Shown: positions 18,260 to 27,499 of the stretch, piece by piece
Numbering within the stretch: position 1 is the stretch's first letter
How the letters are laid out: each line of letters starts with the position of its first letter
Source of the DNA: REEB95 sp963810055
GTDB taxonomy: Bacteria; Pseudomonadota; Alphaproteobacteria; ATCC43930; CGMCC-115725
Length of the DNA stretch: 64,000 nt
Reading direction: 5' to 3'
Assembly: GCA_963810055.1 (NCBI GenBank)
Contig: CAWEME010000001.1
Coordinates: 62,001-126,000 of the forward strand
Position numbers and translations under genes: made by a program
Notes under the pieces: generated by a model
Seen by the model: the letters and a program-made list of their open reading frames with translations, nothing else
What the model was told of the DNA's origin: nothing
Databases searched by the model: none

Positions 18260-18281
18260 GTTAACCCGGCTTGCCTAGGCT
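18260..18281 (+). promoter_or_regulatory. Recurring motif GTTAACC-N4-TTGCCTAGGCT (copy 1, before clpS)
   Basis: The same 22-base pattern, identical except for the four central bases, occurs at 34326-34347 before a glycosyltransferase gene. Both copies lie upstream of rightward genes, so it may be a promoter class or activator site. TTAACC resembles a CtrA half-site, but that link is inference. Confidence 0.4.
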
Positions 18282-18408
18282 TGCGCGATGAGCGAGAGGA
18301 GCCGAATCGCCTTGGAAAGGGCTTCCCCCGAGGGACGCCTACCCCATATCATGTCAGAGATGGTAAATTCGGGGGGTGGGGAACCGGAGTTGTTACACGG
18401 ATTCGGCG

Positions 18409-18738
18409 ATGAGCGGCATCGAGAAACGCAACGGCAGCGAGAGCCCGACCACGGGCGTGATCGTCAAGGCCAAGCCCAAGACGAAGAAGCCCTCGATGTA
18501 CAAGGTTCTAATGCTCAACGACGACTACACGCCGATGGAGTTCGTCGTCCACATCCTCGAGCGGTTCTTCGCCAAGAACCGCGACGAGGCGACGCGCATC
18601 ATGCTGCATGTGCATCGCCGCGGCGTCGGCATCTGCGGAGTCTATACCTACGAGGTCGCCGAGACCAAGGTGACCCAGGTGATGGATTTCGCCCGTCAGC
18701 ACCAACATCCGCTGCAATGCACCTTGGAAAAGGATTGA
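18409..18738 (+). CDS. clpS: ATP-dependent Clp protease adaptor ClpS
   Basis: 109 residues if started at ATG 18409 (MSGIEKRNGSESP); an in-frame GTG at 18376 is possible but adds an unconserved tail. It delivers N-degron substrates to ClpAP. The conserved core is seen: YKVLMLNDDYTPMEFVV (the N-end binding DDYTPM), the helix with FVVHILERFF, MLHVHRRGVGICGVY and the C-terminal QHPLQCTLEKD. The next gene is its partner clpA, six bases downstream, so they are one operon. A flexible basic N-terminus, as seen here, is needed in other species for substrate hand-over. Confidence 0.94.
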   Translation: MSGIEKRNGSESPTTGVIVKAKPKTKKPSMYKVLMLNDDYTPMEFVVHILERFFAKNRDEATRIMLHVHRRGVGICGVYTYEVAETKVTQVMDFARQHQHPLQCTLEKD

Positions 18739-18744
18739 AGGTTC

Positions 18745-21072
18745 ATGCTGTCGCGTAACCTTGAGAAGAGCCTGCACCGCGCCTTGGCCTACGCCAACGA
18801 ACGCCGGCACGAATACGCGACGCTCGAGCATCTCCTGCTGGCCTTGACCGAGGACCAGGATGCGATGGCGGTGCTGCGCGCCTGCACGGTCGACATCGAG
18901 AAGCTGCGCCGCGAGCTGATCAATTACGTCGACAACGAACTGGTCAATCTGGTGGCGGCCCAGGTCGAGGACGCCAAGCCGACCGCAAGCTTCCAGCGCG
19001 TGTTGCAACGCGCCGCGATCCACGTTCAATCCTCGGGCCGCGAGGAGGTGACCGGCGCCAATGTGCTGGTGGCGCTGTTCGCCGAGCGCGAAAGCCACGC
19101 CGTCTATTTCCTGCAAGAGCAGGACATGACGCGCTTTGACGCGGTGAACTATATCTCGCACGGCATCGCCAAGGCGCCGGGCCGCTCCGAAACCCGCCGG
19201 GTTCAGGGCGCGGAGGAAGAGGAGCCGCAGCGCGCCGAGAAGGCGCCGAAGCGCGCCCATGACGCGCTCGACGCCTATTGCGTCAATCTCAACAAGAAGG
19301 CGCGCAACGGCAAGATCGACCCGCTGATCGGCCGCGCGGCCGAGGTCGACCGCACCATCCAGATTCTCTGCCGCCGCTCCAAGAACAACCCGCTCTATGT
19401 CGGCGATCCCGGCGTCGGCAAGACCGCCATCGCCGAAGGGCTGGCGCGCCGCATCGTGCAGCGCGAAGTGCCCGAGGTGCTGCAGAACGCCACCATCTAC
19501 GGCCTCGACATGGGCGCGCTCCTGGCCGGCACCCGCTATCGCGGCGATTTCGAGGAGCGGCTCAAAGCGGTCTTGGCCGAGCTCGAGGCGCTGCCCGGCG
19601 CGATCCTGTTCATCGACGAGATCCACACCGTCATCGGCGCCGGCGCCACCTCGGGCGGCGCGATGGACGCCTCGAATCTCCTGAAGCCGGCGCTCGCTTC
19701 GGGCGCGATCCGCTGCATCGGCTCGACCACCTACAAGGAATACCGGAATTATTTCGAGAAGGACCGCGCGCTGGTGCGCCGTTTCCAGAAGATCGATGTC
19801 AACGAGCCCACGGTCGAGGATTCGGTGAAGATCCTCCGGGGATTGAAGCCCTATTACGAGCGCCATCACCACGTGCGCTACACCGCCGACGCCATCCGCG
19901 CCGCGGTCGAGCTGTCGAACCGCTATATCGGCGACCGCAAGCTGCCGGACAAGGCGATCGACGTGATCGACGAGGTCGGCGCCTCGCAGATGCTTTTGCC
20001 CGAAAATAAGCGGCGCAAGACCGTCACCGCCAAGGACGTCGAGGCGGTGGTGGCGACCATGGCCCGCATTCCGCCCAAGAGCGTGTCGCGCGACGACCGC
20101 GAGGTTTTGAAGAATCTCGACCGCGACCTGAAGACCATGGTGTTCGGCCAGGACAAGGCGATCGAAGCGCTCACCGCGGCGATCAAGCTCGCCCGCGCCG
20201 GCTTGCGCGAGGCCGGCAAGCCGATCGGCTCCTACCTGTTCTCAGGCCCGACCGGCGTCGGCAAGACCGAGGTGGCGCGGCAGCTGGCCCGGACTCTGGG
20301 AATTGAATTAACGCGCTTCGACATGTCGGAATACATGGAGCGCCACACCGTCTCGCGCCTCATCGGCGCGCCGCCGGGCTATGTCGGCTTCGATCAGGGC
20401 GGGCTGCTGACCGACGCGATCGATCAGCATCCGCATTGCGTGCTGCTGCTGGACGAGATCGAGAAGGCGCATCCCGATCTCTTCAACATCCTGTTGCAGG
20501 TGATGGATTACGGCAAGCTCACCGACCACAACGGCAAATCGATCGATTTCCGCAACGTGATTCTCATCATGACCACCAATGCGGGCGCGATGGACCTGGC
20601 CAAGAACGCCATCGGCTTCGGCAGCGAGGCCAGGACCGGCGACGACGAGGAAGCGATCAACCGGCTGTTCACGCCCGAATTCCGCAACCGGCTCGACGCG
20701 GTGATTTCCTTTGCGGCGCTGGTGCCCGAGACCGTGGGCCGCGTCGTCGACAAGTTCATCCTCCAATTGGAGGAGCAGCTCGCCGACCGCAACGTTACCA
20801 TCGAGCTCACCGACGAGGCGCGCAAATGGCTGGCCGAGAAAGGCTATGACCGCCTGTTCGGCGCGCGGCCGTTGGCCCGGATCATCCAGGAGCACGTCAA
20901 GAAGCCGCTGGCCGAGGAACTGCTCTTCGGCAAGCTCGCCAAGGGCGGTCTGGTGCAGGTCAAGGTCGCCGAAGGCAAGCTCGCCTTCACCTATATCGAG
21001 GCGCCGCCGTCGCAGCCGCGCTCCTCCGGCAAGGACGAGCAGGACGAGCCCAAGCACGAATTCGTCGAATAG
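18745..21072 (+). CDS. clpA: ATP-dependent Clp protease ATP-binding subunit ClpA
   Basis: 775-residue AAA+ unfoldase that feeds ClpP. Clp_N domain at the start (LHRALAYANERRHEYATLEH), first AAA with Walker A GDPGVGKT at about residue 220 and Walker B ILFIDEIHT, second AAA with GPTGVGKT at about 501, LLLDEIEKAHPD Walker B, the ClpP-docking loop tripeptide IGF at about 623, and the D2-small domain KGYDRLFGARPLARIIQ. Length is normal. It sits in an operon with clpS; clpP is not in the window. The C-terminal tail is charged (DEQDEPKHEFVE). Confidence 0.96.
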   Translation: MLSRNLEKSLHRALAYANERRHEYATLEHLLLALTEDQDAMAVLRACTVDIEKLRRELINYVDNELVNLVAAQVEDAKPTASFQRVLQRAAIHVQSSGREEVTGANVLVALFAERESHAVYFLQEQDMTRFDAVNYISHGIAKAPGRSETRRVQGAEEEEPQRAEKAPKRAHDALDAYCVNLNKKARNGKIDPLIGRAAEVDRTIQILCRRSKNNPLYVGDPGVGKTAIAEGLARRIVQREVPEVLQNATIYGLDMGALLAGTRYRGDFEERLKAVLAELEALPGAILFIDEIHTVIGAGATSGGAMDASNLLKPALASGAIRCIGSTTYKEYRNYFEKDRALVRRFQKIDVNEPTVEDSVKILRGLKPYYERHHHVRYTADAIRAAVELSNRYIGDRKLPDKAIDVIDEVGASQMLLPENKRRKTVTAKDVEAVVATMARIPPKSVSRDDREVLKNLDRDLKTMVFGQDKAIEALTAAIKLARAGLREAGKPIGSYLFSGPTGVGKTEVARQLARTLGIELTRFDMSEYMERHTVSRLIGAPPGYVGFDQGGLLTDAIDQHPHCVLLLDEIEKAHPDLFNILLQVMDYGKLTDHNGKSIDFRNVILIMTTNAGAMDLAKNAIGFGSEARTGDDEEAINRLFTPEFRNRLDAVISFAALVPETVGRVVDKFILQLEEQLADRNVTIELTDEARKWLAEKGYDRLFGARPLARIIQEHVKKPLAEELLFGKLAKGGLVQVKVAEGKLAFTYIEAPPSQPRSSGKDEQDEPKHEFVE

Positions 21073-21119
21073 GCGAGAGGCCTCGACGCGGGATTTGCCG
21101 CGCGCTTGTTAGGCCGGCG

Positions 21120-22277
21120 TTATTCCGCCTCGCGCTTGAAGGGCGACAGGCCTTCCTCCAATTCCTCCATCTCGTTCTCGACCGCGCGGCGCTCGCGATT
21201 GAGGAAATCTTCGATCGCGTGCCGGAAGCCGGGATCACGAATCCAATGCGCGCTGTAGGTAGGGCTGGGGAGATATCCCCGCTGGATCTTGTGCGCGCCT
21301 TGCGCCCCGGCCTCGACCCGCTTCAATCCGCGCGCTATGGCGAAATCGATGGCGCGGTAATAGCACGCCTCGAAATGCAGGAAAGGAAAGTCGCCGGCGC
21401 AGCCCCAGTTGCGGCCATAGAGCGTGTCCTTGCCCATCAGGTTCAACGCGCCCGCGACATAGCGGCCGTCCCGCTTCACCATCACCAGCACCACGCGCTC
21501 GCCCAAACGGCTCCCCAGTAAGTCGAAGAATTCGCGCGTCAGATAGGCCGAACCCCATTTCCTGTCCGAGGTCGAGGTGTAGAAGTGGAAGAACGCATCC
21601 CAATGCCCGGGCTTGATCTCGGCGCCGTTGAGCGTCTCGATTTCCATGCCTTCGTTCGCCTCGCGCCGTTCGCGTTTGATTTGTTTGCGCTTTCTTGCAC
21701 TGAGCGCGCCGAGAAAATCGTCGAAGCTTTTATAGCCCTGATTTTCCCAGTGGAATTGCCGCCCCAGGCGTTGGAGAAATCCGGCATCGCCAAGGAGTTT
21801 ATATTCCGTCTTGGTCGGAAAGGTGACATGCAGCGACGACACCTTCGACCGTTTGGCGATCTCGATCATGGCCGCCACCAACAGCCGCGCGGCGTCCGGC
21901 GGCGCGCCGGGGCGGATCAGCAGCCGGTTCCCGGTCACCGGCGTGAACGGCACCGCTACCTGGAGCTTGGGGTAATAACGCCCGCCGGCGCGTTCATAGG
22001 CCTCGGCCCAGCCGTGGTCGAACACGTATTCGCCGTAGGAGTGGCTTTTCAGGTATATCGGCACGGCGCCCAGGAGATTGCCGTTGCCGTCCTCGAGCGC
22101 CAGGTGCTGCGGCAGCCAGCCGGTCTCGGCGCAAGCCGAGTTCGAGGCTTCGAGCGCGTCGAGGAAGGCGTGGGAGACGAAGGGGTTGTCTGGCCCGGCG
22201 CATTCATCCCAGTCCGCGGCGCGAATCTTGGAGAGCCGTTCGACGACCTTGATCGAAAGCCGGTCGCTGCCGTCCAT
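21120..22277 (-). CDS. GNAT/FemAB-like protein (DUF482-type, peptidogalycan-biosynthesis family)
   Basis: 385 residues starting MDGSDRLSIKVVERLS at 22277; the frame upstream is a shadow of the RidA gene. Signature pieces of the family: NPFVSHAFLDALEASNSA near the start, VPFTPVTGNRLLI, FHWENQGYKSFDDFL, LSARKRKQIKRERR, GRNWGCAGDFPFLHFEACYY and GAHKIQRGYLP. The fold is a double GNAT; the family is widespread in proteobacteria with no established substrate. Its start lies two bases after the RidA stop, so the two are co-transcribed. Confidence 0.85.
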   Translation of the reverse strand: MDGSDRLSIKVVERLSKIRAADWDECAGPDNPFVSHAFLDALEASNSACAETGWLPQHLALEDGNGNLLGAVPIYLKSHSYGEYVFDHGWAEAYERAGGRYYPKLQVAVPFTPVTGNRLLIRPGAPPDAARLLVAAMIEIAKRSKVSSLHVTFPTKTEYKLLGDAGFLQRLGRQFHWENQGYKSFDDFLGALSARKRKQIKRERREANEGMEIETLNGAEIKPGHWDAFFHFYTSTSDRKWGSAYLTREFFDLLGSRLGERVVLVMVKRDGRYVAGALNLMGKDTLYGRNWGCAGDFPFLHFEACYYRAIDFAIARGLKRVEAGAQGAHKIQRGYLPSPTYSAHWIRDPGFRHAIEDFLNRERRAVENEMEELEEGLSPFKREAE

Positions 22278-22279
22278 CG

Positions 22280-22747
22280 TCAGCGCACCTCGAACACCGC
22301 CTCGACTTCGACCGCGACATTGCCCGGCAGCGCCGCCATGCCCACGGCCGAGCGCGCATGCTTGCCGGAATCGCCGAACACTTCGCCCATCAGTTCGGAG
22401 CAACCATTCACCACCTGCGGCTGGTCGGTGAAATCGGGCGTGGAATTGACGAAGCCCACCAGCTTGACGCAGCGCACGACGCGGTCGAGATCGCCGTCCA
22501 GCGCCGACTTCACCTGCGTCAGCAGGTTGAGGCCGCACAGCCGCGCCGCCTGCTTGCCGTCATCGAGCGAGATCTCGCGGCCGAGCTTGCCGATGAACCG
22601 GTTCTCGCCCTGCCAATGGCAGAGCTGGCCGGAAACGAACAGCAAATCGCCGCTGCGCACCGTCGGCACATAGCTCCAGCGCGGCGGCACCGGCTTGGGC
22701 AGCTCGATCTTCAATTGCTTCAATCGCGCCTCGATTCGTCCAGCCAT
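22280..22747 (-). CDS. RidA family protein (YjgF-like deaminase)
   Basis: 155 residues starting MAGRIEARLKQL at 22747. It resembles the RidA-3/YjgF group: VPTVRSGDLLFVSGQLCHWQGE, LDDGKQAARLCGLNLL, KLVGFVNSTPDFTDQP and GKHARSAVGMAALPGNVAVEVEAVFEV, which contains the conserved R-x-A-x-G-x-x-x-L-P motif. RidA proteins hydrolyse reactive enamine/imine intermediates of amino-acid metabolism. It is the first gene of the pair with the FemAB-like gene. Confidence 0.9.
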   Translation of the reverse strand: MAGRIEARLKQLKIELPKPVPPRWSYVPTVRSGDLLFVSGQLCHWQGENRFIGKLGREISLDDGKQAARLCGLNLLTQVKSALDGDLDRVVRCVKLVGFVNSTPDFTDQPQVVNGCSELMGEVFGDSGKHARSAVGMAALPGNVAVEVEAVFEVR

Positions 22748-22828
22748 GGCCCCTCCCTTGTCACTGCCTGTGGATAACCGGTTGTCCCTAGCCTGGCCAG
22801 TGCAACACAGCAACGCCTTGATTCCACA

Positions 22829-22860
22829 TAAAAAAACCGGCCATCCGAGGATGGCCGGTT
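22829..22860 (-). terminator. Rho-independent terminator between the thioesterase and ridA genes
   Basis: An 11-base stem AACCGGCCATC / GATGGCCGGTT (22835-22845 with 22850-22860) with a CGAG loop. On the minus strand it is followed by a run of T (AAAAAA on the plus strand at 22831-22836), so it ends leftward transcription from the thioesterase gene. Confidence 0.85.
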
Positions 22861-22970
22861 AGTCAACTGCGCGTGGCCCCTCGCCCATAAGGCAAGGGTA
22901 ACAGTTTTAGGCGGGCGCTGGGCGGGGTATCCCCGTCCCGGCAGGGTATTTTCGGCCTCGGGCTTGAGGC

Positions 22971-23396
22971 TCAAGGTTTAAGCGGAACGGACAGGCTGGC
23001 CTTGATCTCGTCCGGCAGCGGGATGGGCTTGATGCCGGCTCGCTCGGGCAAGAGCTTGGCCCAGATGCGCTTCTCGAACCCCTCAACCGCCAGCTCGCCG
23101 CCCTTGAGGATGCGGTGGCGGACGGTGAAGCTCGAGCGGCCCCATTCGGCGACTTCGCATTCGGCCGAAATCGCGTCGTCATAGAAGCAGGGCTTGAGGA
23201 AAGTCGCTCCGGCATCGACCAGCGGCATGCCGACCGTGCCGTATTTCTTCCGTAGCTCCGATCCGGAAAGCCCGGTGCGCTCGAACAACCGCGACGTGCT
23301 GACGTCGAAGATGACGAAGAATTGCGGATAGTACACGACCCCGGCGGGATCGCATTGCCCCCATTCGATGCGGAATTCGCGGCGGTGAACCAGCAT
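22971..23396 (-). CDS. Acyl-CoA thioesterase, 4-hydroxybenzoyl-CoA thioesterase type (hotdog fold)
   Basis: 141 residues starting MLVHRREFRIEWGQCDPAGVVYYPQ. The WGQCDPAGVVYY strand contains the catalytic Asp and the H/Y pattern of the 4HBT family, followed by FERTGLSGSELRKKYG and VDAGATFLKPC. Longer upstream starts overlap the terminator region and are unlikely. It hydrolyses an unidentified aromatic or acyl-CoA. A terminator follows it and another (nrdJ) precedes it, so it is probably transcribed alone. Confidence 0.88.
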   Translation of the reverse strand: MLVHRREFRIEWGQCDPAGVVYYPQFFVIFDVSTSRLFERTGLSGSELRKKYGTVGMPLVDAGATFLKPCFYDDAISAECEVAEWGRSSFTVRHRILKGGELAVEGFEKRIWAKLLPERAGIKPIPLPDEIKASLSVPLKP

Positions 23397-23431
23397 GCGG
23401 TCAGTTTGCGCAAAAAGGCGATGGATGGCGG

Positions 23432-23468
23432 ACGAAAAAAGAGGGGGCACGGCTTGCGCCGTGCCCCC
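23432..23468 (-). terminator. Rho-independent terminator of nrdJ
   Basis: A perfect 11-base stem GGGGGCACGGC / GCCGTGCCCCC (23443-23453 with 23458-23468) around TTGC. On the minus strand it is followed by TCTTTTTTCG, 60 bases after the nrdJ stop. It overlaps the region just upstream of the thioesterase start. Confidence 0.9.
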
Positions 23469-23528
23469 CAATTTCTGCCTCAGTCACGGTGCTGGCCGGG
23501 AGGCTGTAGCCGGGGTCCCGCGTTGCGA

Positions 23529-26500
23529 TCAACTACAGCCGCTGGTGCCGCCGCAGGTATCGCATTTGAGGCAGGTGCCGTTCCTAACCAGGGTGAAGTT
23601 GCCGCATTCGCCGCAACTATCGCCCTCATATCCCTTCATCCGCGCCGCCTTGATCTGCTCGATCCGGTTGTCGGGCGGCGTCATGGACGTGGTGGCGTGA
23701 AGTTCGGCGGCGAGACTGGTCGCCACCGCCACGTTGCCGCCGCCGGCCACTTCCAGCGTCGTAGCGCGCAGGCTGGCCTGAACCTGCCCCTGCTGGCCGC
23801 CTTGGAACACGGTGAGCTTCTTGCGCATATAGCCGTTCGAAGCGACGCGTTGCATGACGGCGGCCATGTCGGGCTTGGGCCCTTCCGGCAGATTCGATTC
23901 CGCCGCGCCCTTGCCTAGCGTGTCGGGCATGAGATCGGCCGGCTGCACATGCGCCAAGTCGTTACGTCCGAGATAGGAGATGGCAAGCTCGCGGAAGAGG
24001 TAGTCGAGGATCGAGGTCGACATCTTGATGGCGTCGTTGCCTTCGACCATGCCGGCCGGATCGAAGCGGGTGAAGGTGAAGGCCTCGACGAATTCTTCCA
24101 GCGGCACGCCGTATTGCAGGCCGATCGAGATGGCGATGGCGAAGTTGTTCATCAGCGAGCGGAAGGCCGAGCCTTCCTTGTGCATGTCGATGAACACCTC
24201 GGCCAGGCGGCCATCCTCGTATTCGCCGGTGCGGAGATAGACCTTGTGGCCGCCGACCGTAGCCTTCTGGGTGTAGCCCTTGCGGCGTTGCGGCAGGCGC
24301 GAGCGTTCGCGTATTACCCGCTCGACCACCCGCTCGACGATGCGCTCGGCGACCACGGGCGCACGCTCGGCCGGATTCTTCGCGGCGAGGTCGGCAACCG
24401 CATCGCTGTCGCTTTCGTCGTCGATCAGCATCGATTGCAGCGGTTGCGACAGCTTGGAGCCGTCGCGATAGAGCGCGTTGGCCTTCAATCCCAGGCGCCA
24501 GGACAGCATATAGGCGTCCTTGCACTGCTCGACCGTGGCGGCGTTGGGCATGTTGATGGTCTTGGAGATCGCGCCCGAGATGAAGGGCTGGGCCGCGGCC
24601 ATCATGCGGATGTGGCTGTCGACCGAGAGCGCGCGCTTGCCGATGCGGCCGCAGGGATTGGCGCAATCGAACACCGGCAAGTGCTCGTTCTTGATGAAGG
24701 GCGCGCCTTCGAGCGTCATGGCGCCGCAGCAATAGGTGTTGGCGGCGTCGATCTCGGCCTTGGTGAAGCCCAAGGCCGCAAGCATGTCGAAGGACACCTC
24801 GTTCATCTGCGCGTCGGTGAACCCGAACGCCGCCTTGCAGAACTCCTCGCCCAGCGTCCACTTGTTGAAGGCGAATTTGATGTCGAAGGCGGTGGCGAGC
24901 TGGCTCTCCAGCGCTTCGAGCGCGCCTTCGGTGAAGCCTTTGGCCTTCAGCTCCTTGTGGCCGATGACGGGCGAGCCCTTGAGCGTGCCGTGGCCCACGG
25001 CATAGAGCACCATCGCCTCGATTTCCTTCGCGGCATAGCCGAGCTTGGCGAGCGCCTCGGGCACGACGCGGTTGATGATGCGGAAATAGCCGCCGCCGGC
25101 GAGCTTCTTGAACTTGACCAGCGCGAAATCGGGCTCGATGCCGGTGGTGTCGCAATCCATCACCAAGCCGATCGTCCCGGTGGGGGCGATGACCGTCGCC
25201 TGGGCGTTGCGGTAGCCGTGTAACTCGCCCAGCATCAGCGCCGCGTCCCAGGCCTGACGCGCGGCCTGGATCAAGGTCCGGTCGGGACAGTTGACCGCGT
25301 CCAGCGGCACCGGCGGCACCGACAAGCCTTCATAACCGGTACGCTCGCCATGGGCGGCGCGGCGGTGGTTGCGGATGACGCGCAACATGGCGTCGCGATT
25401 CTTGTCGTAGCCGGGGAAGGCGCCCAGTTCGCCCGCCATTTCGGCCGAGGTGGCATAAGCGACGCCGGTCATCACCGCGGTTATGGCGGCGCACAGCGCG
25501 CGGCCTTGGTCGCTGTCATAGGACAGGCCCATGGCCATCAACAGGCCGCCGATATTGGCAAAGCCCAGCCCCAAGGTCCGGAACTCGTAGCTGAGCCTGG
25601 CGATTTCCTTCGACGGGAATTGGGCCATCAGCACCGAGATTTCGAGCGCGACGGTCCACAACCGTACCGCATGCTCGAAAGCCGGGGTGTCGAAATGCCC
25701 GCCCTCGCGGCGGAAGGCCATGAGGTTCAAGGAGGCGAGGTTGCAGGCCGTGTCGTCGAGGAACATGTATTCCGAGCACGGGTTGGACGCATTGATGCGG
25801 CCGCTCGCCGGGCAGGTGTGCCACTCGTTGATGGTGGTGTCGTATTGCAGGCCGGGATCGGCGCTGGCCCAGGCCGCCTCGGCGATCTTTTCCCACAAAT
25901 CGCGCGCCTCGAGCGATTTATGAACCTTGCCGTCGATGCGGCGGATCAAGTCCCACTTGCCGCCCTTCAGCACGCGCTCGAGGAAGTCATTGGTGACCCG
26001 CACCGAGTTGTTGGAGTTCTGGCCCGAGACGGTGAGATAGGCCTCGCTGTCCCAATCGGTGTCGTAGGTCTTGAAGTCGATCTTGGTGAAGCCCTGCTGG
26101 GCGAATTGGATGACGCGCTGGACGTAGTTCTCGGGAATCATGACCGCGCGCGCGGCTTTGATCTCGCGCCGGAGCGCCATGTTGCGCTTGGGATCGTAAC
26201 GGTTGTCGCCCAGCGCCTGGGCCTCGGGTCCGTTACAGGCGGCCATGATGAGATTGAGGTGCTTCTGCGCGAGCTTCGAGCCCGAAACCAGCGCCGCGAC
26301 CTTCTGCTCCTCGACCACCTTCCAGTCGATATAGGTCTCGATGTCGGGATGGTCGATATCGACCGTGACCATCTTGGCGGCGCGCCGCGTGGTGCCGCCG
26401 GACTTGATCGCGCCCGCCGCGCGGTCGCCGATCTTGAGGAAGCTCATCAGGCCGGAGGACTTGCCGCCGCCCGACAATTTCTCGCCGTCGCCCCGGAGCT

Positions 26501-27209
26501 TGGAGAAATTCGAACCGGTGCCCGAGCCGTATTTGAACAGGCGCGCCTCGCGCACCCACAGATCCATGATCCCGCCCTCGTTGACGAGGTCATCGGCGAC
26601 CGACTGGATGAAGCAGGCATGCGGCTGCGGATGTTCATAGGCGCTCTTCGACGCCACCAGCTCGCCGGTCTTGAAGTCGACGTAGTAGTGGCCTTGCGCC
26701 GGGCCGTCGATGCCGTAGGCCCAAAACATGCCGGTGTTGAACCATTGCGGCGAATTGGGCGCCGCCATCTGGCGGCACAGCATGAAGCACATTTCGTCGT
26801 AATAAGCGCAGGCGTCCGACTCGGCGTCGAAATAGCCGCCCTTCCAGCCCCAATAGGTCCAGGTTCCCGCGAGTTGATGGAACACCTGCTTGGCGCTACG
26901 CTCCGATTCGGTGCGTTCGGCCGCCGGCAGCTTCTCCAGCGCCTTGACGTCCGGCACTTTCCGCCACAACCAGGATGGTACGTCCTTCTCCTCGATGGGC
27001 TTCAGCTTTGCCGGTACGCCGGCCTTGCGGAAATATTTCTGCGCCAGGATATCGCAGGCGACCTGACTCCAATCGGCCGGCACGTCGATGTCCGGCAGAT
27101 AGAAGACGCGCGACCCATCCGGGTTGCGAATCTCGCTGATGGCTGATTTGAAGGCGATGCCCTGATAGGGATCTTGGCCGGCAGTCGTAAAACGACGCTC
27201 TATACGCAT
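23529..27209 (-). CDS. nrdJ: Adenosylcobalamin-dependent (class II) ribonucleotide reductase
   Basis: 1226-residue single-chain enzyme that makes deoxyribonucleotides using a B12-derived radical, independent of oxygen. Seen in order: an N-terminal DPYQGIAFK segment, QWFNTGMFWAYGIDGPAQGH, the substrate loop NPCSEYMFLDDTACNLASLN (near residue 475), CDTTGIEPDFALVKFKKLAGGG, NPCGRIGKRALSVD, a TSCPD-like domain TGEYEDGRLAEVFIDMHKEG, and a C-terminal zinc-finger-like CGECGNF...CLKCDTCGGTSGCS. The length and C-terminal cysteines fit the long alphaproteobacterial form. It needs imported or synthesised cobalamin; no B12 genes lie in the window. Confidence 0.96.
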   Translation of the reverse strand: MRIERRFTTAGQDPYQGIAFKSAISEIRNPDGSRVFYLPDIDVPADWSQVACDILAQKYFRKAGVPAKLKPIEEKDVPSWLWRKVPDVKALEKLPAAERTESERSAKQVFHQLAGTWTYWGWKGGYFDAESDACAYYDEMCFMLCRQMAAPNSPQWFNTGMFWAYGIDGPAQGHYYVDFKTGELVASKSAYEHPQPHACFIQSVADDLVNEGGIMDLWVREARLFKYGSGTGSNFSKLRGDGEKLSGGGKSSGLMSFLKIGDRAAGAIKSGGTTRRAAKMVTVDIDHPDIETYIDWKVVEEQKVAALVSGSKLAQKHLNLIMAACNGPEAQALGDNRYDPKRNMALRREIKAARAVMIPENYVQRVIQFAQQGFTKIDFKTYDTDWDSEAYLTVSGQNSNNSVRVTNDFLERVLKGGKWDLIRRIDGKVHKSLEARDLWEKIAEAAWASADPGLQYDTTINEWHTCPASGRINASNPCSEYMFLDDTACNLASLNLMAFRREGGHFDTPAFEHAVRLWTVALEISVLMAQFPSKEIARLSYEFRTLGLGFANIGGLLMAMGLSYDSDQGRALCAAITAVMTGVAYATSAEMAGELGAFPGYDKNRDAMLRVIRNHRRAAHGERTGYEGLSVPPVPLDAVNCPDRTLIQAARQAWDAALMLGELHGYRNAQATVIAPTGTIGLVMDCDTTGIEPDFALVKFKKLAGGGYFRIINRVVPEALAKLGYAAKEIEAMVLYAVGHGTLKGSPVIGHKELKAKGFTEGALEALESQLATAFDIKFAFNKWTLGEEFCKAAFGFTDAQMNEVSFDMLAALGFTKAEIDAANTYCCGAMTLEGAPFIKNEHLPVFDCANPCGRIGKRALSVDSHIRMMAAAQPFISGAISKTINMPNAATVEQCKDAYMLSWRLGLKANALYRDGSKLSQPLQSMLIDDESDSDAVADLAAKNPAERAPVVAERIVERVVERVIRERSRLPQRRKGYTQKATVGGHKVYLRTGEYEDGRLAEVFIDMHKEGSAFRSLMNNFAIAISIGLQYGVPLEEFVEAFTFTRFDPAGMVEGNDAIKMSTSILDYLFRELAISYLGRNDLAHVQPADLMPDTLGKGAAESNLPEGPKPDMAAVMQRVASNGYMRKKLTVFQGGQQGQVQASLRATTLEVAGGGNVAVATSLAAELHATTSMTPPDNRIEQIKAARMKGYEGDSCGECGNFTLVRNGTCLKCDTCGGTSGCS

Positions 27210-27245
27210 TCACATTCCCCCCGACTAAACCGCACATCGGACGGG

Positions 27246-27261
27246 ACACCACATCTTGTGT
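27246..27261. promoter_or_regulatory. Candidate NrdR box upstream of nrdJ
   Basis: ACACCACATCTTGTGT on the plus strand; its complement ACACAAGATGTGGTGT matches the NrdR consensus acaCwAtATaTwGtgt at 13 of 16 positions, 36 bases before the nrdJ start. NrdR boxes normally come in pairs about 31 bases apart and I find no good second copy, so this is a single-box candidate. Confidence 0.4.
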
Positions 27262-27439
27262 CTGCCTAATGCGCAGACCACCAAAGTTGACAGAAGTCTT
27301 ACATCAGTTCAACTAGATTTTGTGGTTGGGGATAGATTTCACTGCGATATATAGATTTTATCGTGTTTTCAGGCTTTCATCAGCGCGTAACAGTGGATGA
27401 TCCCGTGGATAACGGCGCTTTCCGGGTCCCTTCGATTGT

Positions 27440-27477
27440 CACAAAAGCAAAGGCCGCGGCGAATCATCGCCGCGGCC
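27440..27477 (-). terminator. Terminator-like hairpin after the amino-acid-type binding protein gene
   Basis: An 11-base perfect stem GGCCGCGGCGA / TCGCCGCGGCC (27452-27462 with 27467-27477) with an ATCA loop. On the minus strand it is followed by TTTGCTTTTGTG, a weak T-tract. It lies 23 bases beyond the stop of the leftward gene. Confidence 0.7.
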
Positions 27478-27499
27478 CGCCATGGAGGCTCGGATCGGG

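Noticed and set aside
25350..27146. A 598-codon plus-strand frame opposite nrdJ
   Set aside because: Low-complexity Arg/Gly/Ala shadow of a highly conserved enzyme; no start signal.
27210..27390. Cobalamin riboswitch upstream of nrdJ
   Set aside because: No B12-box-like sequence or extended stem structure is visible in the 170 bases before the start; only a possible NrdR box.
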